A stretch of 57,142 bases of DNA, taken from positions 133,501-190,642 of the forward strand of contig NZ_SDWW01000001.1 of NCBI RefSeq assembly GCF_004168625.1, given 5' to 3'. The notes under the pieces are model-generated. The model had not been told where the DNA came from. It did no database searches and saw nothing but the letters and a program-made list of their open reading frames with translations. This DNA comes from Pengzhenrongella frigida. Lineage in GTDB: Bacteria > Actinomycetota > Actinomycetes > Actinomycetales > Cellulomonadaceae. Position numbers and translations under genes: made by a program. The first letter of the stretch is position 1. Every line of letters starts with the position of its first letter. Positions 24,330 through 35,897 of the stretch are shown in pieces.

Positions 24330-26750
24330 TCAGTCCGCCAGCGGCCCCGCGTAGTTCAGGCCGAAGCCGAACTTCCAGTCGCTGCCCGCGGCGTCGACGT
24401 AGGTCGTCATGTCTTCCCCGACGCCCTCGTCCTGCGCCTCGACGGCGTCCATGTCGACCGGGAAACCGATCGGCAGGCGCCCCTGGGGCTCGTGCAGACC
24501 CGCGGCGACGGTGAGCGTCGCGAGATCGCTGACGCCGAACCCGACCAGCACGGCGTCGGACGCGGCCTCGAACTCGGCCGGGACGACCGGGTTGTTGGCC
24601 TTGACGACCGTGATCATCGGGATGTCCTTGCCGGACGCCTCGACTGCGGCGACCGCACGCTCGAAGGCGTGGATGTCCGCCTCGTTCGAGATGCGCGAGG
24701 TGGCGCCGAAGTAGGAGCGGTTCTCCTTGGTGCCGTCCGCGAGGACGTCGCCACCGATCGAGGTCGTGCGCACGTTCGCGCCGTCAGCGGTGTACGGAGC
24801 CCACTGCAGCGAGAGGGGGTACCACGCCTTCGTCTCGGCGTCCTGGCCGGAGGCGGAGAACGGGTTGCCGTTGTTCGGCGAGCGCAGACCGACGAGCACG
24901 AGGTCGACGTCGGTCAGGTCCGGAGCCGTCTCCGAGACGACCTTGCCCTCGGCGTCGAGCTCGACGGTGTCGGTCAGGACGGTGCCGAAGATCTGCTCCG
25001 CGGCCTCGACGCTCAGCGACGCTCCCTCGGAGTAGACCGCAGGGCCGAACAGGCCGTCCATGCCCGTGTCGTACGTGTGCGGGATGTAGACGGTCTTGTC
25101 CGACCAGTCGCCCTCGGCCGCCTCGGCGACCGTGCCGTCGTTCTTGACCATCACGACGGAGTTGAGCTGGGCGTTGAAGCCCGCCTCGACGTTCTCGGCC
25201 GATCCGACGGTCGCGAGCGACTCCTCGAGCTCGACGTACGGAGCGTCGAACAGGCCGGGCGCGAAGGACATCGTGAGGATGCGGGCGCCGGACTCGGCCC
25301 ACCGCGCGTCGGCGTCGACGTCGACCGTGCCGGCCTCGAACTCGGCCTGCCAGGCGTCGTAGGCCTGGAGGATGAACTCGGCGCTGTTGACGCCGCCGAA
25401 CATGTCGACGCCGTTCTTCAGGACCTTGACGTAGCGCTCGACGGGGGTCAGACCCTCGGCGCCCCACGCGGTGCCGAGGAAGGCGCCCTCGTCGGTGATG
25501 CCGGTCATGACGGCCCAGTCGGTGACGATCGCACCCTTGAAGCCGATGTCGTTGCGGATGTAGCTCATGAGCTCGGTGTTGTACGCGGTGCCCATGACCT
25601 CGCCACCGGCGACGGGGTTGCCGTCCTTGTCGAGGCTGATCGAGTACGACGTCATCATCGCGAGCGAGTCCGTCGCGGCAGCGAACACGGACGCGTGGTC
25701 GTCGAGACCCTCACCCGTGATCGCGTACTTGCCCACGTTGGTGTGCGACTCGCGGCCACCCTCGCCCGCACCGTCGCCCGGTGCGTGCTTGATGGTCGTG
25801 GGGACGCTGTTCTCGCCCCAGCCGACGAGGGTGCCGTCCTCGTCGTAGGTGCCCTGGAAGCCCTTGACGTAGGCGGCGGCCAGCTCGGCGGCCAGCTCCG
25901 GGTCCTCCCCGAGCGTGCCGGCGACGCGCAGCCAGCGAGGCTCGGTCGCGAGGTCGATCTGCGGGCTCAGGGCGTTGGAGATGCCCAGCGCGCGGTACTC
26001 GTCGGACACGACGCGGCCGAAGTCCTCGACCGTCGCCGCGTCGAACGTCGCGGCGAGGCCCAGCACGGACGGCCAGAGCGAGACGCCCGCACCGGTCTCG
26101 ATGTAGGAGGAGCCGGACTGCGCCTCGGAGCGGGGGTCCGAGCTGAAGTTCGCCGGGACGTAGGGCTCGTCGGCCGTGGCGATCGACTCGGTGTACGCCT
26201 GTACCGCGTTGACCCACGTGACGTTCTCGGTCACGTCGGACCCGCCGGCGTTGAGCACGTTGCGCAGCTTGTCCTCGGACAGGTAGGTCTGCTGGGCGTC
26301 GGTGAGGCCGTCGGCAGGGGAGCGCTCGTGCGAGCTGAACAGCATCAGCCCCGAGATCTGCTCGACGGTCAGCTGGGACGCGAGGTCGGCGGCGCGATCG
26401 CTCGCGCCGACCCGCCAGTCCTCCCAGACGTCGAGCTCGCCGTTCGCGTTCATGTCCTTGAAGGCGAAGGTCGAACCATCGACCTCCTCCTCGAGGAGGG
26501 TGATCTTGCTGTCGACGCCGTAGGACAGCGTCGCGCCGTCACCGGGGTTGTCGACGACCATAAAGGTCGTCCCACCGTCCGTGACCTCGCGCTCGACGTA
26601 GGCGTCCGGTGTGGTCGTCTCGGGATCCGACGGGCCCGCCGTGCAACCCGCAAGGGTGATGGCGGTGAGACCGGCGAAAACCGCTACTCCAGTGGCGGGC
26701 AGGCGCCTCATCGGCCTGCTCCCCGGTGACTTCATCTGGCCAAGCTTCAT
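24330..26750 (-). CDS. GH3-family exported lipoprotein
   Basis: An 806-residue exported enzyme. The lipobox LAGC (Cys36) ends the signal peptide. Residues 99-110 (KDMNANGELDVWED) look like an EF-hand calcium loop. The GH3 barrel follows: LSPQIDLATEPRWLRVAGTLGEDP, KHAPGDGAGEGGRESH and nucleophile candidate Asp411 in GFKGAIVTDWAVM. A sandwich domain (VVMVKNDGTVAEAAEGDWSDKTVYIPH onward) closes the protein, with no fibronectin-III domain visible. The ATG follows GGAGAGAG. It is the first gene of the minus-strand operon and is divergent from the GH2 gene. The substrate is unknown; the family includes beta-glucosidases and related enzymes. Confidence 0.92.
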   Translation of the reverse strand: MKLGQMKSPGSRPMRRLPATGVAVFAGLTAITLAGCTAGPSDPETTTPDAYVEREVTDGGTTFMVVDNPGDGATLSYGVDSKITLLEEEVDGSTFAFKDMNANGELDVWEDWRVGASDRAADLASQLTVEQISGLMLFSSHERSPADGLTDAQQTYLSEDKLRNVLNAGGSDVTENVTWVNAVQAYTESIATADEPYVPANFSSDPRSEAQSGSSYIETGAGVSLWPSVLGLAATFDAATVEDFGRVVSDEYRALGISNALSPQIDLATEPRWLRVAGTLGEDPELAAELAAAYVKGFQGTYDEDGTLVGWGENSVPTTIKHAPGDGAGEGGRESHTNVGKYAITGEGLDDHASVFAAATDSLAMMTSYSISLDKDGNPVAGGEVMGTAYNTELMSYIRNDIGFKGAIVTDWAVMTGITDEGAFLGTAWGAEGLTPVERYVKVLKNGVDMFGGVNSAEFILQAYDAWQAEFEAGTVDVDADARWAESGARILTMSFAPGLFDAPYVELEESLATVGSAENVEAGFNAQLNSVVMVKNDGTVAEAAEGDWSDKTVYIPHTYDTGMDGLFGPAVYSEGASLSVEAAEQIFGTVLTDTVELDAEGKVVSETAPDLTDVDLVLVGLRSPNNGNPFSASGQDAETKAWYPLSLQWAPYTADGANVRTTSIGGDVLADGTKENRSYFGATSRISNEADIHAFERAVAAVEASGKDIPMITVVKANNPVVPAEFEAASDAVLVGFGVSDLATLTVAAGLHEPQGRLPIGFPVDMDAVEAQDEGVGEDMTTYVDAAGSDWKFGFGLNYAGPLAD

Positions 26751-31117
<4,367 letters not shown>

Positions 31118-31152
31118 GTCGACGGGCCGTCGCCTATGCTCACTAGGGTTTT

Positions 31153-31177
31153 GCCTAATGCCTGTAGGCTGGGACCC
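31153..31177 (+). promoter_or_regulatory. Leaderless promoter and operator of the TetR gene
   Basis: TAGGCT (31165-31170) lies seven bases before the ATG, so the transcript probably starts at the start codon. GCCTA and TAGGC form an inverted repeat with a 7-base gap that covers the -10, as expected for TetR autorepression. Confidence 0.55.
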
Positions 31178-31765
31178 ATGACGCGCACTCCTCTCACCGC
31201 GACGGCGATCATCGCCGAGGCGGCCGACCTGGCCGACGAGGCCGGCTTCGACGGCGTGACGCTGTCGGCGGTCGCGCGCCGCCTCGGTGTGCAGACCCCG
31301 AGCCTGTACTCGCACGTGCGCGACCGCGCGGCCCTGCTGGACGGGATCACCGCGCTCGCCCTCTCGGAGCTCGCCGACCGCGTGGCGGTGGCGATCGCCG
31401 GGCGCGCCGACCGGCTCGCCCTGCACGGCTTCGCCGAGGCTCACCGGGCGTACTCGCTCCAGTCACCGGGCCGATGGCAGTCGCTGCAGCGGCGAGCCGG
31501 CGCCGCCGCCGTGGAGTCCAGCGCCGCGCGGAGCTTCGTCGCCCTGACCGACGCCCTCCTGCGGGGATACGGCTTGCCGCCGGAGGAGCGGGTGCACGCC
31601 ACCCGCCTGATCGGCAGCACGATCAACGGCTTCCTCGCCCTCGAGGCCATCGGCAGCTTCGATCACAGCGCACCCGCCCCCGAGGTGTCCTGGCGCAAGA
31701 CCCTCGACGCGCTCGACGCGCTCCTGATGACCTGGTCGACCGACGCACAGAACCGGACCCCCTGA
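31178..31765 (+). CDS. TetR-family regulator (TetR_C_33/WHG-like C-terminus)
   Basis: A 195-residue repressor. The helix-turn-helix is in residues about 8-55: TATAIIAEAADLADEAGFDGVTLSAVARRLGVQTPSLYSHVRDRAALLDGI. The C-terminal ligand domain carries RLIGSTINGFLALEAIGSFDHS, typical of a common actinobacterial TetR group. The start is set by the -10 seven bases upstream, with no ribosome site. The stop shares one base with the ATG of the GDSL hydrolase gene (TGATG), so the pair is co-transcribed and the regulator probably controls the hydrolase. Confidence 0.92.
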   Translation: MTRTPLTATAIIAEAADLADEAGFDGVTLSAVARRLGVQTPSLYSHVRDRAALLDGITALALSELADRVAVAIAGRADRLALHGFAEAHRAYSLQSPGRWQSLQRRAGAAAVESSAARSFVALTDALLRGYGLPPEERVHATRLIGSTINGFLALEAIGSFDHSAPAPEVSWRKTLDALDALLMTWSTDAQNRTP

Positions 31766-32931
31766 TGATCACCACCCCCCTGACCGCTGCCTTCCTCCAG
31801 GGCGCCGCCGAGGTGGAGACCACCGCCCGTGGCCTGCGCCCGCACCGGCTGCCGGCGTGGGTGCGCACGCAGTTCCCCGACCCGCAGCTGCTGATGACGC
31901 AGGGCCAGCCCGCCGGGGTCCGCCTGACGATGTCGACCGCGGCGCGGACGATCCACCTCGTCGCCCACCCCTCGCGGGTCGCCTACCGGGGGGTGGACCG
32001 TCCCCGCGGGAGCATCGACCTGGTGGCCGACGGCGACGTCGTGGCGAGCGACCTGCTCGACGGCGGCGACGTCGTGGAGGTCGACCTGCAGACCGGCGTG
32101 CCCGACTTCCGGGCGGGGCCGGCGCACACGGCGGTGTTCAGCGGGCTGCCCGCGGGCGACAAGCTGATCGAGATCTGGCTGCCCCACAACGAGTCCCTCG
32201 AGCTGATCGAGTTGCGCACGGACGAGCCGGTGCGCCCGGTCGACCCGACCCGACCCGTCTGGGTCAACCACGGCAGCTCGATCAGCCACGGCTCGAACGC
32301 GAGCACGCCGACGCAGATCTGGCCGGCCGTCGCCGCGCGGCTCGGCGGCGTCGAGCTGCGCAACCTCGGCTTCGGGGGCAGCGCCCTGGTCGACCCGTTC
32401 CTCGCCCGCGTGATCCGCGACGCCCCGGCCGACCTGATCAGCGTCAAGCTCGGGATCAACGTGGTCAACCTCGACTCGATGCGGCTGCGGTCGTTCGTGC
32501 CCGCCGTCCACGGCTTCCTCGACACGATCCGCGACGGGCACCCCACCGCGCCGCTGGTGCTCATCTCGCCGATCTTCTGCGGCATCCACGAGGACACTCC
32601 CGGCCCGGGTGCGTTCGACCCGGACTCGCTCGGCACCGGCCAGGTCCGGTTCATCGCCACCGGCCGCAGCGAGGACCAGCAGCAGGGACGCCTCACCCTG
32701 CGCGTCATCCGCGAGGCGCTGGCCTCCCTCGTCGACCGCCGGGCCGACGACCCGAACCTGCACTACCTGGACGGGACCACGCTGTACGGCGTCGGCGACA
32801 CCGCCGAGCACCCGCTGTCCGACGCGCTCCACCCCGACACCGCCACCCACCGCCTGATCGGCGAGCGGTTCGCCGCGTACGCCTTCGCGCAGGCCGGGCC
32901 GTTCGGGGATTCGCTCAGGCTCGCTGGTTGA
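31765..32931 (+). CDS. SGNH/GDSL-family hydrolase
   Basis: A 388-residue esterase-type protein. The N-terminal 160 residues are a beta-sandwich-like domain (IHLVAHPSRVAYRGVDRPRGSIDLV). The hydrolase domain then begins with NHGSSISHGSNA, whose serine is the likely nucleophile. It continues with NLGFGGSA (block II Gly), KLGINVVN (block III Asn) and SDALHPDTATH with the Asp/His pair. No signal peptide is seen. Related two-domain proteins remove acyl groups from sugars, but the substrate is unknown here. The ATG overlaps the TetR stop. Its last 17 bases overlap the end of the convergent VOC gene. Confidence 0.9.
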   Translation: MITTPLTAAFLQGAAEVETTARGLRPHRLPAWVRTQFPDPQLLMTQGQPAGVRLTMSTAARTIHLVAHPSRVAYRGVDRPRGSIDLVADGDVVASDLLDGGDVVEVDLQTGVPDFRAGPAHTAVFSGLPAGDKLIEIWLPHNESLELIELRTDEPVRPVDPTRPVWVNHGSSISHGSNASTPTQIWPAVAARLGGVELRNLGFGGSALVDPFLARVIRDAPADLISVKLGINVVNLDSMRLRSFVPAVHGFLDTIRDGHPTAPLVLISPIFCGIHEDTPGPGAFDPDSLGTGQVRFIATGRSEDQQQGRLTLRVIREALASLVDRRADDPNLHYLDGTTLYGVGDTAEHPLSDALHPDTATHRLIGERFAAYAFAQAGPFGDSLRLAG

Positions 32932-33325
32932 TGCGGAGGAGATTGCCGGCCGGGTCGCGGAAGGCGCAGTCGCGGACCCCGTAGTCCTGGTCGATGGGTT
33001 CTTGGACGACCTCGGCGCCCGCGGCCGCCAGCCGCTCGAAGAGACCGTCGAGGTCGTCGGTGGCCAGCGTCACGGCCGTGTAGGAGCCCTTGGCGATCAG
33101 CTCCAGGATCGTGCGCCGCTCGTCCTCGGTCACTCCCGGATCGGTAGCCGGCGGGTGCAGCACGATGGAGGTGCCCGGCTGTCCGGGGGGGCCGACGGTG
33201 ATCCAGCGCATGTCCTCATAGCCGACGTCCTGGCGGACCTCGAAGCCGAGCGTGTCGCGATAGAAGCCCAGAGCGGCCTCGGCGTCGGTATGCGGCAGGA
33301 ACGCGTAGTGAATGGTGATGTCCAT
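32915..33325 (-). CDS. VOC-family (glyoxalase/dioxygenase fold) protein
   Basis: A 136-residue protein with the paired beta-alpha-beta-beta-beta units of the VOC fold: IHYAFLPHTDAEAALGFYRDTLGFEVRQDVGY, then VTLATDDLDGLFERLAAAGAEVVQEP and VRDCAFRDPAGNLLRINQ. Candidate metal ligands are His5 and a Glu near the middle, but not all are certain. A TAGCGT -10 seven bases upstream of this ATG suggests a leaderless transcript, so it is preferred to the ATG two codons earlier. No neighbour indicates a substrate. Confidence 0.88.
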   Translation of the reverse strand: MDITIHYAFLPHTDAEAALGFYRDTLGFEVRQDVGYEDMRWITVGPPGQPGTSIVLHPPATDPGVTEDERRTILELIAKGSYTAVTLATDDLDGLFERLAAAGAEVVQEPIDQDYGVRDCAFRDPAGNLLRINQRA

Positions 33326-33332
33326 GCCCATC

Positions 33333-33338
33333 ACGCTA
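33333..33338 (-). promoter_or_regulatory. Candidate -10 (TAGCGT) of the leaderless VOC gene
   Basis: On the minus strand TAGCGT is followed by seven bases and the ATG at 33325. It overlaps the last codons of the AraC-type gene, so the VOC gene has its own promoter inside its upstream neighbour. Confidence 0.5.
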
Positions 33339-33818
33339 GGCGCGGCCACCCGCTCGTGCTTCTTGATTCCTGACCGGTTGGCTCCTGACCGGTTGGCTCC
33401 TGACCGGTCTGGTCACCTGCTTCGCCAGACACGGAGGAATGCCCGCCGCGGCCTGGGAGTGGTCGCGGCGGTAGACGCTGGGCGGCACACCGACCAGCTC
33501 GGTGAATCTCGTGCTGAACGTCCCCAACGACGAGGAGCCCACCGCGAAGCAGATCTCGGTGACGCTGAGGTCGCCGCGCCGTAGCAGCGTCATCGCCCGT
33601 TCGATCCGTCGTGTCATCAGGTACGAGTACGGCGACTCGCCGTAGACCCGCCGGAACTCTCGACTCAGGTGCCCACCGGACAGGTGCACGCCCCGGGCGA
33701 GCGCCTCGACATCCAGCGGCTGGGCGTAGTCGCGGTCGATCCGGTCGCGGACACGACGCATCACGGTGATGTCGCGCAGACGCTGCGCCTCGGACTGCCC
33801 ACCGGCCATACCGGTCAT
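33336..33818 (-). CDS. Short AraC-family transcriptional regulator
   Basis: A 160-residue protein made almost only of the AraC DNA-binding domain. The first helix-turn-helix is LDVEALARGVHLSGGHLSREFRRVYGESPYSYLMTRRIERA, and the second is LSVTEICFAVGSSSLGTFSTRFTELVGVPPSVYRR. No N-terminal ligand domain is present, as in the MarA/SoxS type. The ATG overlaps the stop of the DUF1801 gene. The last 25 codons run through tandem CTGACCGGTTGGCTC repeats (PVRSQPVRSQPVRNQ) and look degenerate. Paired direct repeats upstream of the operon are a likely binding site. Confidence 0.88.
   Translation of the reverse strand: MTGMAGGQSEAQRLRDITVMRRVRDRIDRDYAQPLDVEALARGVHLSGGHLSREFRRVYGESPYSYLMTRRIERAMTLLRRGDLSVTEICFAVGSSSLGTFSTRFTELVGVPPSVYRRDHSQAAAGIPPCLAKQVTRPVRSQPVRSQPVRNQEARAGGRA
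33358..33377. repeat. 20-base direct repeat, copy 1
   Basis: GCTTCTTGATTCCTGACCGG, matching 34381-34400 at 18 of 20 bases. It lies in the 3' end of the AraC-type gene, followed by further CTGACCGGTTGG units. The two copies bracket the AraC/DUF1801 pair about 1 kb apart. Confidence 0.6.
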
Positions 33819-34309
33819 TCTCTCGCGGCGGCGACGGCCTTCCGGATCAGCTGGGTCATCGCCGCGGCGCCCGCCTCGCTGACCTCGGTCAGGGCGTAGG
33901 CGGTCGGCCACAGCCCACTGTCGTCGTCGAGCGTGGCCTCGGTGCTGAATCCGAACGTCGAGTAGCGCGCCTTGTCGACCTGCCCGCTGCGGAAGAAGCA
34001 CACCACCTTGCCGTCCATCGCATAGGCCGGCTGCCCGTACCACAGCTTCGGCGCCAGCTCCGGAGCAGCTGCGGTCACGACGGCGTGCACACGCTCGGCC
34101 AGAGCACGGTCCGGCACCGCCATCTCGGCGATCTTCGCCAGCACCGCCGCCTCCTCGGCGGCCGCCTTCGTCGCGCCCCGGCTGCCTCGCGCCTCAGCCC
34201 TGAGCTCCGCGGCCCGCACCTTCATGGCGGCTCGCTCCTGGGGGGAGAAGCCCTCCGCCGGGGACGCCTCGTCTCGTTTCTGGGGGCTCGCCTTCGATGT
34301 GGTGCTCAT
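33815..34309 (-). CDS. DUF1801-family protein
   Basis: A 164-residue cytoplasmic protein. After a charged, Ala/Lys/Glu-rich N-terminal helix of about 70 residues comes a DUF1801 domain: VHAVVTAAAPELAPKLWYGQPAYAMDGKVVCFFRSGQVDKARYSTFGFSTEATL (read in pieces). The fold is related to frataxin-like iron chaperones, but function is not established. The ATG follows GAGGAG at 12 bases. It leads an operon with the AraC-type regulator, so it is probably part of that regulator's response. Confidence 0.85.
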   Translation of the reverse strand: MSTTSKASPQKRDEASPAEGFSPQERAAMKVRAAELRAEARGSRGATKAAAEEAAVLAKIAEMAVPDRALAERVHAVVTAAAPELAPKLWYGQPAYAMDGKVVCFFRSGQVDKARYSTFGFSTEATLDDDSGLWPTAYALTEVSEAGAAAMTQLIRKAVAAARE

Positions 34310-34345
34310 GTGCTGCTGCTCCTCGTGTGATCTGGCGTCGGAAAT

Positions 34346-34375
34346 GTCACTGCAACGCTAACCGCGGTCACTGCA
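34346..34375. promoter_or_regulatory. Paired direct repeats around the DUF1801/AraC promoter
   Basis: GTCACTGCA occurs at 34346-34354 and 34367-34375, a 21-bp period, with a minus-strand TAGCGT -10 (34355-34360) between the copies. AraC-family proteins commonly bind direct repeats two helical turns apart, so autorepression by the AraC-type protein is plausible. Confidence 0.5.
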
Positions 34376-34380
34376 CCGAT

Positions 34381-34400
34381 GCTTCTCGATTCCTGACCGA
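34381..34400. repeat. 20-base direct repeat, copy 2
   Basis: GCTTCTCGATTCCTGACCGA, the upstream partner of the copy at 33358-33377, in the intergenic region before the LCP gene. Confidence 0.6.
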
Positions 34401-34486
34401 TCTCCGGTCGGCGGGTCGCTGCAGCTGCCGCGCGACGAGGCCCGAGTTCTGTGAATTCAATCGCCCCCGTCACCTATTCTCGGGAC

Positions 34487-35734
34487 GTGCTCCTCCGCCG
34501 ATTCCCGTCGCCCGGCGCATCTGCTGCGCGCCACTCCCGCGCTCAAAGTGGCCACCGCGCCCGGCGTGGCATTGCCCTCGGGCTGACGGCCGTGCTCTCA
34601 TTCGGGATAAGCGCGTCCGCCTTCCTCGCATTTCGTCTGAACGGCAACGTCGACCGGGTCGACATCACCAACCTGGTCGCCAAACCGTCACCGGGTGCGA
34701 CCCGCGAACCAAATCCCACCGACCCCAACCTCGGCGCACCCGTGAACATCTTGCTGCTCGGCTCCGACGAGCGGGACGGCGCCAACGAGTCCATCGGCGG
34801 CGCGGACCCCAGCCTCGCGTCGGACACCGCGATCGTCGCGCACCTCTCCGCGGACCGCAGTCGCATCGAGCTCGTCTCGATTCCTCGCGATTCGATGGTG
34901 AGCATCCCCGCGTGCACCGGCACGAACGGATCGACGTCGAAGCCCAGGTCGAAGGCCATCTTCAACTCGGCCTTCTCGATCGGCTGGAACCTCGGCGGTG
35001 ACATCGCCTCCGCCGCCGCGTGCACGATGAGCACGGTCCAGGCGAACACCGGCCTTTCGCTCGACCATGTCGCCATCGTCGACATGATCGGATTCCAGCG
35101 CATGGTCGACGCGATCGGGGGCGTCGACATCTGCATCCCGAGCCGCATGGTGGACGCCTACACCGGCCTGGACGCTGCTGCGGGAAATCAACATTTCGAC
35201 GGGGTCCGGGCGTTGCAGTTCGCCCGAGCTCGGCACGTCGAGGGAACCGATGGCTCGGACCTCAACCGCATCGGAAACCAGCAACGCCTGCTCTCGGCCG
35301 TGATGACCACCGCACTGTCCAAGAACGACCTGGGAAACGTGCCCAAGCTCATCTCGTTCCTGTCCGCGGCGACGAGCTCGATGACCACCGACGCCGATCT
35401 GACGCTCCAGACAATGGCCTCCCTGGTCTACAACACCCGCAGCGTCCGCAGCGGCGACATCACGTTCATGACGATCCCGAACGGTCCGGACCCCGCGGAC
35501 GGCAACCGGGTCGTGTGGACGTCCGCGTCCGAAGCCATCTGGTCGAACATGGTGCAGGACCTGCCGATCGTCACCGCAGAAGAGCCCGTCGACCCCGCCG
35601 CCCCGAGCGCCCCCGGACCCGCCTCCGATCCGCCTCTGCCTCCGACCCCGACCCCGACCCCGACCCCGACTGAAGCGAAGAACGCGGGTCGGGAGCCGTT
35701 CACCGGCGACGACATCACCGCCGTCTGCGACTGA
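34487..35734 (+). CDS. LytR-CpsA-Psr (LCP) family protein
   Basis: A 415-residue membrane protein that in this family joins undecaprenyl-linked polymers to peptidoglycan. An Arg-rich start and one transmembrane helix (about 30-50) precede the LCP domain: VNILLLGSDERDG, SDTAIVAHLSADRSRIELVSIPRDSMVSI, MVDAIGGVDICIPSRMVD and LQFARARHVEGTDGSDLNRIGNQQRLL, with the conserved Arg and Asp residues. The C-terminal tail has a Pro/Thr repeat (PTPTPTPT). A TATTCT -10 lies six bases before this GTG, so a leaderless start is preferred; a GTG 12 codons upstream is possible. It may attach the galactofuranose-type glycan proposed for this region. Confidence 0.92.
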   Translation: MLLRRFPSPGASAARHSRAQSGHRARRGIALGLTAVLSFGISASAFLAFRLNGNVDRVDITNLVAKPSPGATREPNPTDPNLGAPVNILLLGSDERDGANESIGGADPSLASDTAIVAHLSADRSRIELVSIPRDSMVSIPACTGTNGSTSKPRSKAIFNSAFSIGWNLGGDIASAAACTMSTVQANTGLSLDHVAIVDMIGFQRMVDAIGGVDICIPSRMVDAYTGLDAAAGNQHFDGVRALQFARARHVEGTDGSDLNRIGNQQRLLSAVMTTALSKNDLGNVPKLISFLSAATSSMTTDADLTLQTMASLVYNTRSVRSGDITFMTIPNGPDPADGNRVVWTSASEAIWSNMVQDLPIVTAEEPVDPAAPSAPGPASDPPLPPTPTPTPTPTEAKNAGREPFTGDDITAVCD

Positions 35735-35897
35735 CCGCCCCGAGGGACGCGTCGCCTAGAGACGGCCGACGCGACGGGCATCGGAACGAGCCGCAGCGTT
35801 GGCGGCGCTCCGCGCACGGGAGCACCATGTTTGGTGTCGGTGCACCGGGGTGGGTCCAGCCCCCGCAGAGACGGCCCGACGAGGACGGGGGCAGCGC

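Noticed and set aside
24273-26729. A frame of about 818 codons on the plus strand opposite the GH3 lipoprotein gene
   Set aside because: Same type of antisense shadow; the minus-strand protein has a lipobox and the GH3 motifs.
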